Positions 29,649-43,967 of a DNA stretch of 64,000 nucleotides are shown here, piece after piece. Below the pieces are notes generated by a model. It saw nothing but the letters and a program-made list of their open reading frames with translations, made no database searches and was not told where the DNA came from. Every line of letters begins with the position of its first letter. Position 1 is the stretch's first letter. The stretch lies in the NCBI RefSeq assembly GCF_013201605.1, contig NZ_CP053848.1:682001-746000 (forward strand), written 5' to 3'. The DNA comes from Campylobacter ornithocola. Lineage in GTDB: Bacteria; Campylobacterota; Campylobacteria; Campylobacterales; Campylobacteraceae. The position numbers and the translations under genes are program-made.

Positions 29649-30698
29649 CTAAGTGCTAATGTACAAAGCCAGTTCATCGCTCAAAAGATAGTTTGAATTA
29701 TAAAAAAATCCATCTTTATAAATTAATTTCTCTTTTTTGCTAAGAAAAATTGCCTTTTCTTTTTCTAAAGGTTCTAATCTTGCTTCATCTATCCCTATAA
29801 GACTTCTAAGTCCTAGAAAAATATGCTCTAAACGCAAATCTTCTGAATTTAAATTTTCTACTTCTCTAAAAGTAGGATTTGCTATATAATCTTTTAAACT
29901 TTTTTTTGTATAAAATCTTTGGTTTTTTAAAAATCCTACAGCACTTAAACCACATCCTATATAGTTTTTTCCTTGCCAGTATGCAAGATTGTGTTTACAA
30001 ATTTGTCCAAAATTGCTAATTTCATATTGTTTATACCCAAGATTTTCAATTGCTTTAATAAAGTATTTTGCAAGGCGTGGAGCGTTTTTTTTATAATGAA
30101 AATTTTTAGCAAATTTTGTTTTTTCTTCTATGGTTAAATTATAAGCACTTACATGGTTAATATCAAGCAAGGCAAGTTTGGAAATTTCATAATCAAGCAT
30201 TTTAACATCGTCAAGTTTTGTATCATAGATTAAATCTAGGTTGATATTATCAAATCCCGCCTTTTTTGCATTTTCTATACTAGTAAAAATACTTTTTTGA
30301 TTATGTATACGCCCAAGAAATTGTAATTTTTTTTCATGAAAACTTTGCGCCCCAAAAGAAATACGATTAAAACCTAAATTTTTTATTTCTTTAAGCCATG
30401 TAAAATTGCTTGAGTTGGGGTTGGCTTCTATACTTAGTTCGCTATCTTTTTGTAAATAGCTTTGCAAAAAGATAAATATTTTTTCATAAAAACTAGCTTT
30501 CATTAAACTAGGAGTTCCTCCACCTATGAAAATAGTTTTTATGGAATTTTTATCAAGATTAAAAAAATCTAGTTGGTATTTTATATCTTGCATTAATGCA
30601 TTCAAATAATCTTTTTCGAAATCTTTTTTTTTGAGTGATGTAAAAGAACAATAAAAACATTTACTCTCGCAAAATGGTATGTGTATATATAAATGCAT
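29649..30698 (-). CDS. hemW: HemW-like radical SAM protein (heme chaperone)
   Basis: Radical SAM protein with CESKCFYC (CxxxCxxC) at residues 9-16, followed by TIFIGGGTPSL and SIEANPNS. It is 349 residues, shorter than coproporphyrinogen dehydrogenase HemN (~450), and lacks the extra N-terminal segment of true HemN. This favours HemW, which delivers heme. It is often annotated as HemN in Campylobacter (Cj0580c). It is divergent from nudH. Confidence 0.85.
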   Translation of the reverse strand: MHLYIHIPFCESKCFYCSFTSLKKKDFEKDYLNALMQDIKYQLDFFNLDKNSIKTIFIGGGTPSLMKASFYEKIFIFLQSYLQKDSELSIEANPNSSNFTWLKEIKNLGFNRISFGAQSFHEKKLQFLGRIHNQKSIFTSIENAKKAGFDNINLDLIYDTKLDDVKMLDYEISKLALLDINHVSAYNLTIEEKTKFAKNFHYKKNAPRLAKYFIKAIENLGYKQYEISNFGQICKHNLAYWQGKNYIGCGLSAVGFLKNQRFYTKKSLKDYIANPTFREVENLNSEDLRLEHIFLGLRSLIGIDEARLEPLEKEKAIFLSKKEKLIYKDGFFYNSNYLLSDELALYIST

Positions 30699-30717
30699 AA
30701 AACTTCTTTAAAATGTG

Positions 30718-30723
30718 ATTATA
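30718..30723 (-). promoter_or_regulatory. Promoter -10 box for hemW
   Basis: Minus-strand TATAAT, 20 bases upstream of the hemW ATG. On the plus strand TAGAAT (30741-30746) is a possible -10 box for nudH in the same gap. Confidence 0.5.
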
Positions 30724-30778
30724 AATTCGTATTTTTTTGTTAGAATTATATTATTTAAAAGTCAAGGATAAGAAAATC

Positions 30779-31249
30779 ATGGAAAACGAAAAAAAATATA
30801 GGCCAAATGTAGCTGCTATAGTATTGTCATCAGCTTATCCTTTTGAATGTAAAATTTTACTTGCTAAACGTAATGATATGGAAGATATATGGCAATTTCC
30901 TCAAGGTGGTATAGATGAGGGAGAAGATATCAAAAGTGCATTGTTTAGAGAATTAAAAGAAGAAATAGGTACAGATGAGATTGAAATTTTAGCCGAACAT
31001 CCTGAGTGGATTAGTTATGATTTTCCAGCTAAGGTTGCACAAAAAATGTACCCTTATGATGGTCAAAATCAAAAATATTTTTTAGTAAGATTAAAAAACA
31101 AAGCTATCATTAACTTAAATACTAAAAATCCTGAATTTAATGCATATAAATTTGCTTCTTTGGAAGATGTTTATGATATGATTAACCATTTTAAAAAACC
31201 TATATATATTAAGGTTTTAAAATATTTTAAAGAAAGGGGGTATATTTAA
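30779..31249 (+). CDS. nudH: RNA pyrophosphohydrolase / dinucleoside polyphosphate hydrolase (Nudix)
   Basis: Nudix hydrolase (RppH type) that removes pyrophosphate from 5' ends of mRNA or cleaves Ap4A. The Nudix box GGIDEGE...RELKEEIG is intact and preceded by IWQFPQ. The family N-terminus (YRPNVAAIVLSS) supports the ATG at 30779 with CAAGGA upstream, rather than the longer frame from 30737. It is the first gene of a nine-gene operon and overlaps lysC by 1 base. Confidence 0.94.
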   Translation: MENEKKYRPNVAAIVLSSAYPFECKILLAKRNDMEDIWQFPQGGIDEGEDIKSALFRELKEEIGTDEIEILAEHPEWISYDFPAKVAQKMYPYDGQNQKYFLVRLKNKAIINLNTKNPEFNAYKFASLEDVYDMINHFKKPIYIKVLKYFKERGYI

Positions 31250-32451
31250 TGCTGATCGTACAAAAATATGGGGGAACAAGTGTAGGAACGCTTGAGCGTA
31301 TTGATGAAGTTGCTAAAAGAGTAGCAAAAAGTAAAAAAACTTGCGATAAGTTAGTTGTTGTAGTTTCTGCAATGAGTGGAGTAACTAATGAACTTATCGA
31401 TTTTGCACACCATTTTAGTAAAAATCCTTCAGGTCGTGAGATGGATATGCTTTTAAGTAGTGGTGAGCGTGTTACATCATCTTTGCTTGCTATTGCATTA
31501 AATGAAATGGGTTTAAAAGCTACTGCATTTTCTGGACGTAATGCAGGGATTATCACAGATGATGTTTATACCAAAGCAAGAATAGAACACATTGATACTA
31601 CAAATATTAACAAAGCCTTAGATGAGGGGTATATTGTAGTGGTTGCTGGTTTTCAAGGTATTGATAAAATGGGTAATGTTACTACTTTGGGTCGTGGTGG
31701 AAGTGACTTAAGTGCAGTAGCACTAGCGGGAGCTTTAAATGCTGATTTATGTGAGATTTATACTGATGTAGACGGGGTATATACTACTGATCCTAGAATT
31801 GAGCCAAAGGCTAAAAAGTTAGATAAAATTTCTTATGAAGAGATGCTAGAGCTTGCAAGTTTAGGGGCTAAGGTTTTGCAAAATCGCTCCGTAGAGCTTG
31901 CTAAAAAATTAAATGTAAAATTAGTTACTAGAAGTAGCTTTAATGAAAATGAAGGTACGATTATTACTAAGGAGGAAAATATGGAACAAGCTTTGGTTAG
32001 TGGTATAGCACTAGATAAAAACCAAGCAAGGGTTACTTTAAGAAATATTGATGATAAACCAGGTATTGCTGCTGAAATTTTTGGGACTTTAGCAAACGAA
32101 AATATTAACGTGGATATGATTATCCAAAACGTAGGAGTAGATGGAGCTACAAATTTAGGTTTTACTGTGCCTGAAAATGAACTTGATTTAGCAACTAATG
32201 CTATGAAAAAAGTTTTAGGTGCTAATGCAAATATAGAAACAGATAGTGCTGTAGTAAAAGTTTCGGTTGTGGGTGTGGGTATGAAGTCTCATTCTGGAGT
32301 TGCTTCAGCAGCTTTTAAAGCATTAGCAAACGAAAACATCAACATACAAATGATTTCTACAAGCGAAATAAAAATTTCGGTTATCGTGCATGAAAAATAT
32401 GGTGAATTAGCTGTAAGAGTATTGCACGAAGTTTATAAGCTAGATGTGTAG
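31249..32451 (+). CDS. lysC: Aspartate kinase
   Basis: Phosphorylates aspartate, the first step to diaminopimelate, lysine, methionine and threonine. The kinase domain starts KYGGTSVGT, with TLGRGGSDLSAVALA and TDVDGVYTTDPRI. Two ACT domains occupy residues ~260-400 and would bind the feedback effectors. The 400-residue monofunctional type with a strong GGGGG-containing ribosome site upstream. An internal start for a separate beta subunit, known in Bacillus, is possible: an ATG at 31981 follows an AAGGAGG site (residue 245). Confidence 0.95.
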   Translation: MLIVQKYGGTSVGTLERIDEVAKRVAKSKKTCDKLVVVVSAMSGVTNELIDFAHHFSKNPSGREMDMLLSSGERVTSSLLAIALNEMGLKATAFSGRNAGIITDDVYTKARIEHIDTTNINKALDEGYIVVVAGFQGIDKMGNVTTLGRGGSDLSAVALAGALNADLCEIYTDVDGVYTTDPRIEPKAKKLDKISYEEMLELASLGAKVLQNRSVELAKKLNVKLVTRSSFNENEGTIITKEENMEQALVSGIALDKNQARVTLRNIDDKPGIAAEIFGTLANENINVDMIIQNVGVDGATNLGFTVPENELDLATNAMKKVLGANANIETDSAVVKVSVVGVGMKSHSGVASAAFKALANENINIQMISTSEIKISVIVHEKYGELAVRVLHEVYKLDV

Positions 32452-32988
32452 ATGAGTAATAGTTTTTTAAAATTTACTCTAGAACAAATCCGAGAAAATG
32501 GCACTTACACAAGTTGGTTAGAAGAAAGGCGTCTTGAGTGGTCGCCTTTGATTGCTTCAAAGCTCTCTTTACTTTTGCAAGGTTATACTTTTATCATAAT
32601 TACTGATGAGCAAAGAGTTTGGTTTGAAGAGTATTTTTTAAGCCAAATCAATGCTAGTAGTTCAAGACCTTTGGTACCTTTTGTATCTTTGAAAGGAATT
32701 TATAATAAAGCTTGTAATACGCAAGAAGATATAGATTTGCTTAATGATCTTTTAAGCATATCTTTTCCTAATGGTTATGCTTTTTTTTATATAGGAACTA
32801 ATACAGGTTTTAAATTTAAAATTGCTAATTCTAAAGAAGAAAGTATGCTTTGGCTTTTTGATGAGCAGTTACAAAATAGCTTTTATCTTTCTTCGTGCGA
32901 TAAAGAATTAGATTATAAACTTATTTCTTTATATAAAGTATTTGAGCAAAGCTTAGAAGCTGTGCTTTTTTCTAAGGTTGAAATTTGA
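32452..32988 (+). CDS. hobA: HobA, DnaA-binding replication-initiation protein
   Basis: A 178-residue protein that starts directly after the lysC stop. Position between lysC and the delta' gene, size and the sequence ENGTYTSWLEERRLEWSPL fit HobA of Campylobacterota. HobA is a tetramer that binds the DnaA N-terminal domain and promotes assembly at oriC, replacing DiaA. Fold knowledge (SIS-like) comes from Helicobacter. The origin itself is not nearby. Confidence 0.82.
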   Translation: MSNSFLKFTLEQIRENGTYTSWLEERRLEWSPLIASKLSLLLQGYTFIIITDEQRVWFEEYFLSQINASSSRPLVPFVSLKGIYNKACNTQEDIDLLNDLLSISFPNGYAFFYIGTNTGFKFKIANSKEESMLWLFDEQLQNSFYLSSCDKELDYKLISLYKVFEQSLEAVLFSKVEI

Positions 32989-33627
32989 ATCTAAGAAACA
33001 AAATTATCATCCATAATGACTTTGAGCTTATGCAAGAAAAGCTCATAGAAGAATATGGACAAAAAAATCTTAAATTTTTCATACCTAAAAATCCTGACTT
33101 GGAATTAAGACTAAATGACTTAACTTATGATAAAAATGCTCAAGCAACCGCAAGAGCTATAATGAAAGAAAGCTATATGGCTGAAGCACAAGCTAAAATC
33201 ATTGCTATATTAGCTAAGTCTTTTCGTGAAGAGGCACAAAATTTCTTACTAAAACTTTTTGAAGAGCCACCAAAAAATGTATATTTTATCATCGTAGCTC
33301 CTTCAAAAAATGTTTTTTTACCCACTATACTTTCAAGATTTATTATAGAAAAACATAAAATTCAAAAAGAGAAAATGTCTTTAAATTTAGATCTTAAAAA
33401 AATAGATCTAGCTCAAATTTTATTATTATTAAAACAATATGAAAATATAGACAAACATGAGTGTTTGGAGTTAATTAGTGCTTTGGGCTATGAGTGTTTT
33501 AAACAAGATATAAAATTAAATGATGAAGAGATTGAATTTTTTTATAAAGCTTATGAACTAGCCAAATTAAATGCAAAACCAACTATTTTACTAAGCACAA
33601 TAGCTTTAATTTTATATGAGAGAAAAA

Positions 33628-33641
<14 letters not shown>
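32985..33641 (+). CDS. holB: DNA polymerase III delta' subunit, shortened
   Basis: Clamp-loader subunit. The segment REEAQNFLLKLFEEPPKNVYFII, the delta'/tau hallmark, is clear and is followed by the sensor-like TILSRF. No Walker A P-loop or zinc module is seen, and at 218 residues it is much shorter than E. coli delta' (334), as is usual in Campylobacter. It begins at a TTG overlapping the hobA stop by 4 bases. Confidence 0.8.
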
Positions 33642-37440
<3,799 letters not shown>

Positions 37441-38246
37441 AATCACAAATTTAGCTATAGGGCGTTTTGATGGTATGCATTTAGGGCATTTTGAACTTTT
37501 TAAGCACTTAGATGGAAATGGAGCTTTGTTTGTCATCACTAAAGAAGAAAAAGAAGTTTTAACACCTAAAGATTTTAGAGCAAATGTGGTCAATTTTCCT
37601 TTAATCTTCTGCGATTTTGAAAAAATCAAAGACTACAAAGGTGAGGATTTTTTAAAATTTTTAAAGCAAGAAATTCCCAAACTAGAAAAGATCATCGTAG
37701 GTTATGATTTTAAATTTGGTAAAGAAAGAAAATGTAGCGCCAAAGACATACAAAGTCTTTGTGATATAAATACCATCATCGTAGATGAGTTTAAAATTCA
37801 AAACAAAAGTGTCCATACAAGTATGATTAAAACCTTGCTTAAAGAAGCTAAAGTTCAAGAAGCTAAAAACTTTCTAGGTAGGTTTTATAATATACAAGCA
37901 AATATCATCAAAGGACAAGGCATAGGCGCTAAAGAACTTTTTGCAACTTTAAATTTATATACAAAAGACTTCTTTTTGCCCAAAGATGGTGTATATGCGA
38001 CTTTGATAAAGATTGAAAATAAAAGCTATCAAAGTGTAAGTTTTATAGGTATAAGATCTACTGACAAAAATTTTGCTTTAGAAACGCATATTTTAGATGA
38101 AAAATTTACAAACACAAATGCAAAATCAGTGGAGTTAAGTTTTATTGACTATATAAGAACTAATAAAAAATTTAACGACTTAGCTTTATTGAAAGCACAA
38201 ATTAACAAAGATATTAGCAAAGCAAAAGAAATTTTAGGAAAATTAA

Positions 38247-38951
38247 ATGAAAGATGAAATTTTTAAAAAACCTTTAGAAAAACAATTTGAATTTGATAAA
38301 AGCGTTGCAAGCGTTTTTGATGATATGGTTTCAAGATCTGTGCCATTTTATACACAGAATTTAAAACTCATAGTTGAACTCATCGATCATTTTGCAGTGC
38401 ACAATGCAAAAATTTGTGACCTTGGTTGTTCTACAGCTAGTTTATTGCTTGCGCTTTATGAAAAAAGAAAAGATTTTCTTTTAAGTGGGGTTGATGAAGC
38501 AAATGCTATGTTAGAGATCGCTAAAAGTAAATGTCAAGCTTTTGGAGCTAGGGTAGAATTTTTTCAAAAAAATTTAGATGATTTTGATTTTTTTAAAAAT
38601 GATATTTTCATAGCTACTTATACTTTGCAGTTTATCCGCCCACCTAAAAGACAAGAGTTAGTTGATAAAATCTACCAAAACTTAAATGAAAATGGTATGT
38701 TTATACTTAGTGAAAAAATTCTTTATGAAGATGTAAAAATAGCTAAAAAAATGATACAAATTTATGAGCATTATAAACTAGAGCAAGGTTATAGTAAGCT
38801 AGAAATTTCAAGTAAAAGAGAAGCTTTAGAAAATGTACTTATACCTTATACTCAAAATGAAAACATAGCTATGCTTAAAAAAGCAGGATTTTCTAAAGTA
38901 GAAAGTATTTTTAAATGGGTAAATTTTGAAACTTTTATAGCTTTTAAATAA
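38247..38951 (+). CDS. cmoA: Carboxy-S-adenosyl-L-methionine synthase (CmoA-like)
   Basis: Class I SAM-fold enzyme, 234 residues, with the nucleotide loop CDLGCSTASLLLALYEK. The stretches SVASVFDDMVSRSVPFY and FTIATYTLQFIRPPKRQ-like (IATYTLQFIRPPKR) are typical of CmoA. CmoA makes carboxy-SAM for wobble uridine modification in tRNA with CmoB. It is the last gene of the nudH-cmoA operon. I saw no clear terminator before the next gene. Confidence 0.88.
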   Translation: MKDEIFKKPLEKQFEFDKSVASVFDDMVSRSVPFYTQNLKLIVELIDHFAVHNAKICDLGCSTASLLLALYEKRKDFLLSGVDEANAMLEIAKSKCQAFGARVEFFQKNLDDFDFFKNDIFIATYTLQFIRPPKRQELVDKIYQNLNENGMFILSEKILYEDVKIAKKMIQIYEHYKLEQGYSKLEISSKREALENVLIPYTQNENIAMLKKAGFSKVESIFKWVNFETFIAFK

Positions 38952-39060
38952 AAATATAAACTATTTTTAAATATATTTATTATATATTCACGAGTTTGCA
39001 ATTTTTAATTATATTATTAATTAAAGAGAGTTTTAATATCTTATTTATGGGATAACTTGG

Positions 39061-39086
39061 TATGATATTTGCTAAGAAATATCATA
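39061..39086 (+). promoter_or_regulatory. Palindrome overlapping the -10 region of the autotransporter gene
   Basis: A perfect 10-bp inverted repeat, TATGATATTT (39061-39070) and AAATATCATA (39077-39086), with a 6-base centre. TATGAT itself fits an extended -10 box (TTGG before it) that would start transcription near 39073. The palindrome may be an operator. An AAGGA ribosome site at 39103-39107 precedes the ATG by 6 bases. Confidence 0.5.
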
Positions 39087-39113
39087 AATATCAGCTAAAT
39101 ATAAGGAAAAACA

Positions 39114-42100
39114 ATGTTTAATCATATAGTTTATACTGGGGGGGGGGGATTGAAAAAACCCAAACCAAACTTACCTCTTTAAATTCATCTATTTCAAATG
39201 GCTATATTAATAGCAATAATCTTTCTTTTACTAAAAAGACTTTTCTTTCTTTAGCAACTATATCTTTTTTAGCTACATGTTCTAATGCTAGTATGGTTAC
39301 TATAAGTGATAAAGTATCTGAAGGTTCTATACAAATTACTAAAACAAACAAACCAATATTAACAAAACAAGTAAAAAATTCAAGAAGTATAACAGGGGGT
39401 GGTTGTAGTGGAACCACTTGTAACATAGATAGTGAAACTACTAATTCAGTAACTATAAATGGCAGTGATGGCGGAACTTTATCTATAGGTAGCAGTGGTA
39501 GTATAAATACCACTAATAATGGTGTAAATATCAACAATGCTACCAATGTAAATATTAATAACCAAGGAACTATCGATGCTGCAAATGGTGTTCATGGTAT
39601 TAAAATAGATGGAAGCTCTGTGGTAGAAAACATTACTAACTCAGGTAGTATAGCAGGCAAATGGAATGGTATATCAGTAGAAGATGGCACGGTTAAAAAC
39701 ATTATTAATACAGGTAGTATTAATGGGGCTAGTATCAATGGTAATGGTGGTATAGTTGTTAATAATAGCACTATAGAGAATTTAAATAATAGTGGATTTA
39801 TTAATAAAGTGCAAATAAGTAACAAAGGAACCATAAGTGCTATTTATAATCAAGGAAGTATAAATAATATTACTGTAAATGATACTTTAGATAATCTTAT
39901 CAATCAAGAAAATATAGGCTCTATAACAATTCAAAATTCTAATTCAAAGATAAATGTTATCGCAAATACAGGAAGCATTGGTAGTATCTTTGCTAATAAT
40001 AATGGGACAATTAATACATTGGTTAATGAAAAAACCATATTAAATTCTAATGGTAATGGAATACAAATAGATGCTAATGGTAAAGTAAATACTATAATAA
40101 ATTCAGGTTTAATACAAGGTAATATAAATGGTATAAGATCAGGAGGAAATGGAGCTAATATATCTACCATCATTAATAGTGGAACTATTAAAGGTAATAC
40201 ATATGGTATTACAGCTGATTGGGGTGGAAAGATAGAAAAAATTGTTAATACTGGTTTGATTTCTGGAGGACTTGAATCTAGAACAGGAGCGATACAAATA
40301 GGCTATAGCGGTAGCTCTGTTAAAACTATTGATAATAAAGGGACTATGATAGGAAGATTAGGGTTGGTTTATGGCTCTCTAGATGTATTTAGTAATGAAG
40401 GATTGTTGCAAAATAAAATAAATGCTATTCACATTGAAAGTAGCACTATAAAAAATATAAACAATCAAGGAAATATTGTAAGTGATGAACAAAATGGTAT
40501 GATTCTTATATATAACTCTACTGTAAATACTATAGTTAATCAGGGTAATATTATAGGTAATAATGGTATAACTTATGAAGGTGATAATGCTACTATTAAT
40601 ACTATAATTAATCAAGGTAATATCATAGGTCGAAGTAATACAGGTATATCATTAAACAATAATATGAAAATCACTGATTATATAAAACTAGAAAATTCCA
40701 ATGCCCTAATAGCAGGAGTAAATGCAGGCATACATAACAAAGGAACCATAGGTTCAAACAATACTAATAATGGTATAAATAAAGGCAATGTTATTGATTT
40801 ACAAAATGGTGCAGTTATAGCTAGTGTAACAAAAAAAGATAATTCTTTTAGTCATAATGAAAATGGCACAGCTATACTTAATGAGGGAGTAATACAAGGT
40901 AATATATCTTTAGATAAATCTTTCATCTATGGAAGTATTTATAATAAAAACTCTATTACAGGTGGTATTAATCTAAATAATAAATCTTATATTAGTTCTA
41001 TAAATAATGAAAAAACTATAGCTAATGCCATTAGTTTAAATAATCAATCCCAAATAGGAACTATAACCAATACAGGAACTACAAGTGCTATTAACCTAGA
41101 TAAATCTATCATAGGAACCATCATCAATGGAGAAAAAGATAATACCACTAAAGGAACTATAACTAATGGTATTAGCTTAAACAGTGAAAGTAAAATAGAT
41201 ATCATTGAAAATCATTCTACTTTAAATGTAAATTTAAATAATAAAAGCATGATAAATCAAGTAATAAATCACAATGATACTACTATAGACTTAAAAAATA
41301 ATTCTTATGTAAATGTTTTAAGAAACAAAAAAGGTAGTATAACAATAACAAAAGATAATACAAGTTATATAGGCGGAATTGAAAATAGTGGAACTATTGA
41401 AAATAAATTTGATAATGAAGATACTATGCAAGCTATTATCAATGAGGGTGTATTTGAAAAAGGTATAAACAATAGTGGTATTATCGAAAGTGGTATAGTC
41501 AATACTGGAACTATTAAAGAAAATATAAACAATAGTGGTAGCATACAAGCTATTGAAAATACTGGAGTATTAGAAGGAAATATCATCAATGGCTCTTCTT
41601 TGACTAAGGATAAAAATAGCTTTATTTCGCAAATCATCAATAAAGCTGATATGAAAACTATTGAAAATAAATCACAAAGCGTTATTGGTATTATTATGAA
41701 TACAGGTAATATAGAAAAAATCGATAATACAGGTAGTATTAATCTTAATAATGATGGTTTTATTAACTCAATAGAAAATAAAATCAATGCTAATATAACA
41801 CATATAAAAAATGAAAAGACTATAGAAAATATAACAAATAAAGGCACTATAGATTTATTAGAAAATGATAATGATGCTAAAATCAGTAGTATTGATAATC
41901 AAGGCAATATAAATATCAACAACTATGGAAATATTGACAATGGTATTACTAATAGCGGTACTTTAACCTTAACTAATGGCTATATTCATGGAACGATAAA
42001 TAAATCTTCTTGGCATGGTGGTTTTATAGGTAAAAATAACAATGGCTACCATATAGAAAACAATAATAATGGTAAAGTTAGTATAGATGGTTGGTATTTT

Positions 42101-43453
42101 GATGAGTTAGAATATACTCAAAGTAATGAGCAAAGATTGGAAAATTCTATTATAATAGGTGGAAATAATATTGGTGGTATTGGTGCAGATAAAATTTATG
42201 TAAATACATCTAATTTAATACTAGATCAACACTATGATTCTAATACTTTCTTTGTTGATAAAGAAGGTAATGCTATAGGCAATGAAACCAACAATAATAA
42301 TGGAATTGATGCAAGCAATATCCATAGTCTATCAGGTATTTATAAGTTTATTAATGCGCCTTCAGAAAAAGGCAAATACACAGTCAAGGTAAATAATGAT
42401 GAATTAAGCGGTAAAACCCTAGCTAAGTCTATGATATATTCATCTAGATTGAGAAATATAAATATCTCTAATATATTAAGAGAGATAAATGGAAAGAATT
42501 TCCAAACAGAATTTTCTCAAGTATTAGATATGGAATTATCCAAAAAAGGAGAAGCTTATGGAAATGATGCTGATTTATTAGCTGAATTAGAAGATATATT
42601 TATACCAAATAAAAATCCACAAGCAACTCATCATTCTTTTTTACTTCCTTATTATAATTATTCTTCTATTAAGATAGGAAAGAGTATAGGTCAGCTTAGT
42701 TCTCATACTACAGGTTTAATGGGTGGATCTTTTAAAGAATTACCAAATGATTATGGCTCTATAGGTTTTTATGTAGGCTATGAAGATGCTTCCAAAGAGC
42801 AAGCTATCCAAGGACTTAAATTTGATGATAAGACTTATTATGGTGGTCTGACTTATTATGGAATAATAGTAAGAAGTGGTATAGATCAATACTATATTAG
42901 TGCTAGTACAAGATTTGATTACACTAAAACAGACATAGAAAAAGCTTATAAGAATATATCCCACACCGTAGATAGTGAGGCTAAAGTATATGGCTATGGA
43001 GCTGAAGTAAGATTAGGTGCAAATTATTATAACACTTTAGATATAGCTAGAATATCTCCTGAGATTGGTTTAAGCTATTATGGTATGAGTAATAAAAACT
43101 TTTCTTTAATACATCTTGGTGGAACAAATGAACATTACTTATCAGAACAATTTAACTTCTTTGATGCTGTAACTGCTTTAAAAATATACAAACCTTTAAG
43201 TGATAAACTAAGAACAAATATCACTATAGGTAGTGTAGTTAATCTATATAACGATGCTAAAGGAACTCTAAAATTAGATAAAAATATATTAGAATCTGAT
43301 ATAGACACTTCTAAGTATTATGGATTTGGACAGCTTGGTCTTTCTTATGCCATAGCAGATAATGCTGATTTGTCATTAAACTATGCAGGAGTATTTACAT
43401 TTGACAATACTACTTCTCATACAATGTTTTTAAAACTAGGTGTATGGTGGTGA
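39114..43453 (+). CDS. Phase-variable autotransporter (beta-helix passenger), OFF as sequenced
   Basis: The gene starts at ATG 39114 (MFNHIVYT) with AAGGA upstream. An 11-G tract then throws the frame, so translation stops at 39180-39182 after 22 residues. With 9 or 12 Gs the frame joins a ~1440-residue protein. It would have a poly-Gly stretch, a hydrophilic segment (IEKTQTKLTSLNSSISNGY), a signal peptide (KKTFLSLATISFLATCSNA), a ~1000-residue passenger of NxGxI/INNxG beta-helix repeats, and a C-terminal beta-barrel (last ~270 residues) ending in LKLGVWW. The open frame alone begins at 39293 inside or after the signal peptide and would not be secreted. It resembles the CapA-type Campylobacter adhesins in architecture; the ligand is unknown. 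Confidence 0.9.
39138..39148 (+). repeat. Poly-G contingency tract (11 G) in autotransporter 1
   Basis: Eleven consecutive Gs lie eight codons after the ATG. Tract length sets the reading frame by slipped-strand mispairing: 9 or 12 is ON and 11 is OFF. Confidence 0.95.
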
Positions 43454-43475
43454 TAAATATATAGATAAACATTAA

Positions 43476-43513
43476 TTATTACACTAACTAGCAAAGCTTA
43501 GTTAGTGTAATAA
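43476..43513 (+). terminator. Terminator of autotransporter 1
   Basis: A perfect 15-bp stem, TTATTACACTAACTA (43476-43490) and its complement (43499-43513), with an 8-base loop. It is followed by A-rich sequence, so it may also act on the minus strand. It begins 22 bases after the stop codon. Confidence 0.8.
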
Positions 43514-43844
43514 AAAAATAAATACAAAAATAAGTAATAACTAGTAACAAACAATAAAACATAAAAAATAATTAATATATGGGAGAATAAAGCAAAACAA
43601 TGAATTTTTTATAAAATCAATAATAGTGGTATTTGTAATATTAGTATTATTAATTTTATATATAAATACTAATTAATAGTATTTGTAAAATTAATTATTC
43701 TCTATAAAGGGACTAAATGAAAAAATAATTAAAATAAAACAAATAAAAGGATAGAAGATAATTAAAATAATCTAATAAAGCAAATGTAATATATAAAAGA
43801 TATTTACTTATAAAGTAATAATGCAATATAAAAATATTTACTTG

Positions 43845-43967
43845 CCTAGAGTTTGCTTAAAACAAAAATTTTAATTAATAAAAAATGACTATAGATTTTA
43901 AATTAAAAGACAAATATAAAACTCCTTATTAAGCAAACTCGTTAATTAAGTTAAAGCAAACTCTAGG
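43845..43967 (+). promoter_or_regulatory. Leader with two mutually exclusive hairpins ahead of the TPR-glycosyltransferase gene
   Basis: One arm, CCTAGAGTTTGCTTAA (43845-43860), can pair perfectly over 12 bases with TTAAGCAAACTC (43929-43940), or over 14 bases with AAGCAAACTCTAGG (43954-43967). The second partner ends in the first two Gs of the Shine-Dalgarno GGGAGG (43966-43971). The layout resembles a translational switch, or the terminal repeats of a ~120-bp element. It matches no riboswitch class that I recognise. Confidence 0.55.

Noticed and set aside
31236-31249. G5 run before lysC as a switch
   Set aside because: It forms the normal ribosome site at the end of nudH; five Gs is too short to vary often and lysC is essential.
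41365-41847. 160-residue open frame on the minus strand inside autotransporter 1
   Set aside because: It is hydrophobic and built of I/L/F/P runs because it is the complement of the repeated ATT/AAT-rich beta-helix code. There is no ribosome site. Other minus-strand frames in this gene are the same kind of shadow.
39293-43453. Autotransporter 1 starting at 39293 as a complete gene
   Set aside because: This start is at or after the signal-peptide cleavage site and has no ribosome site. The real ATG is 39114 upstream of the G-tract.
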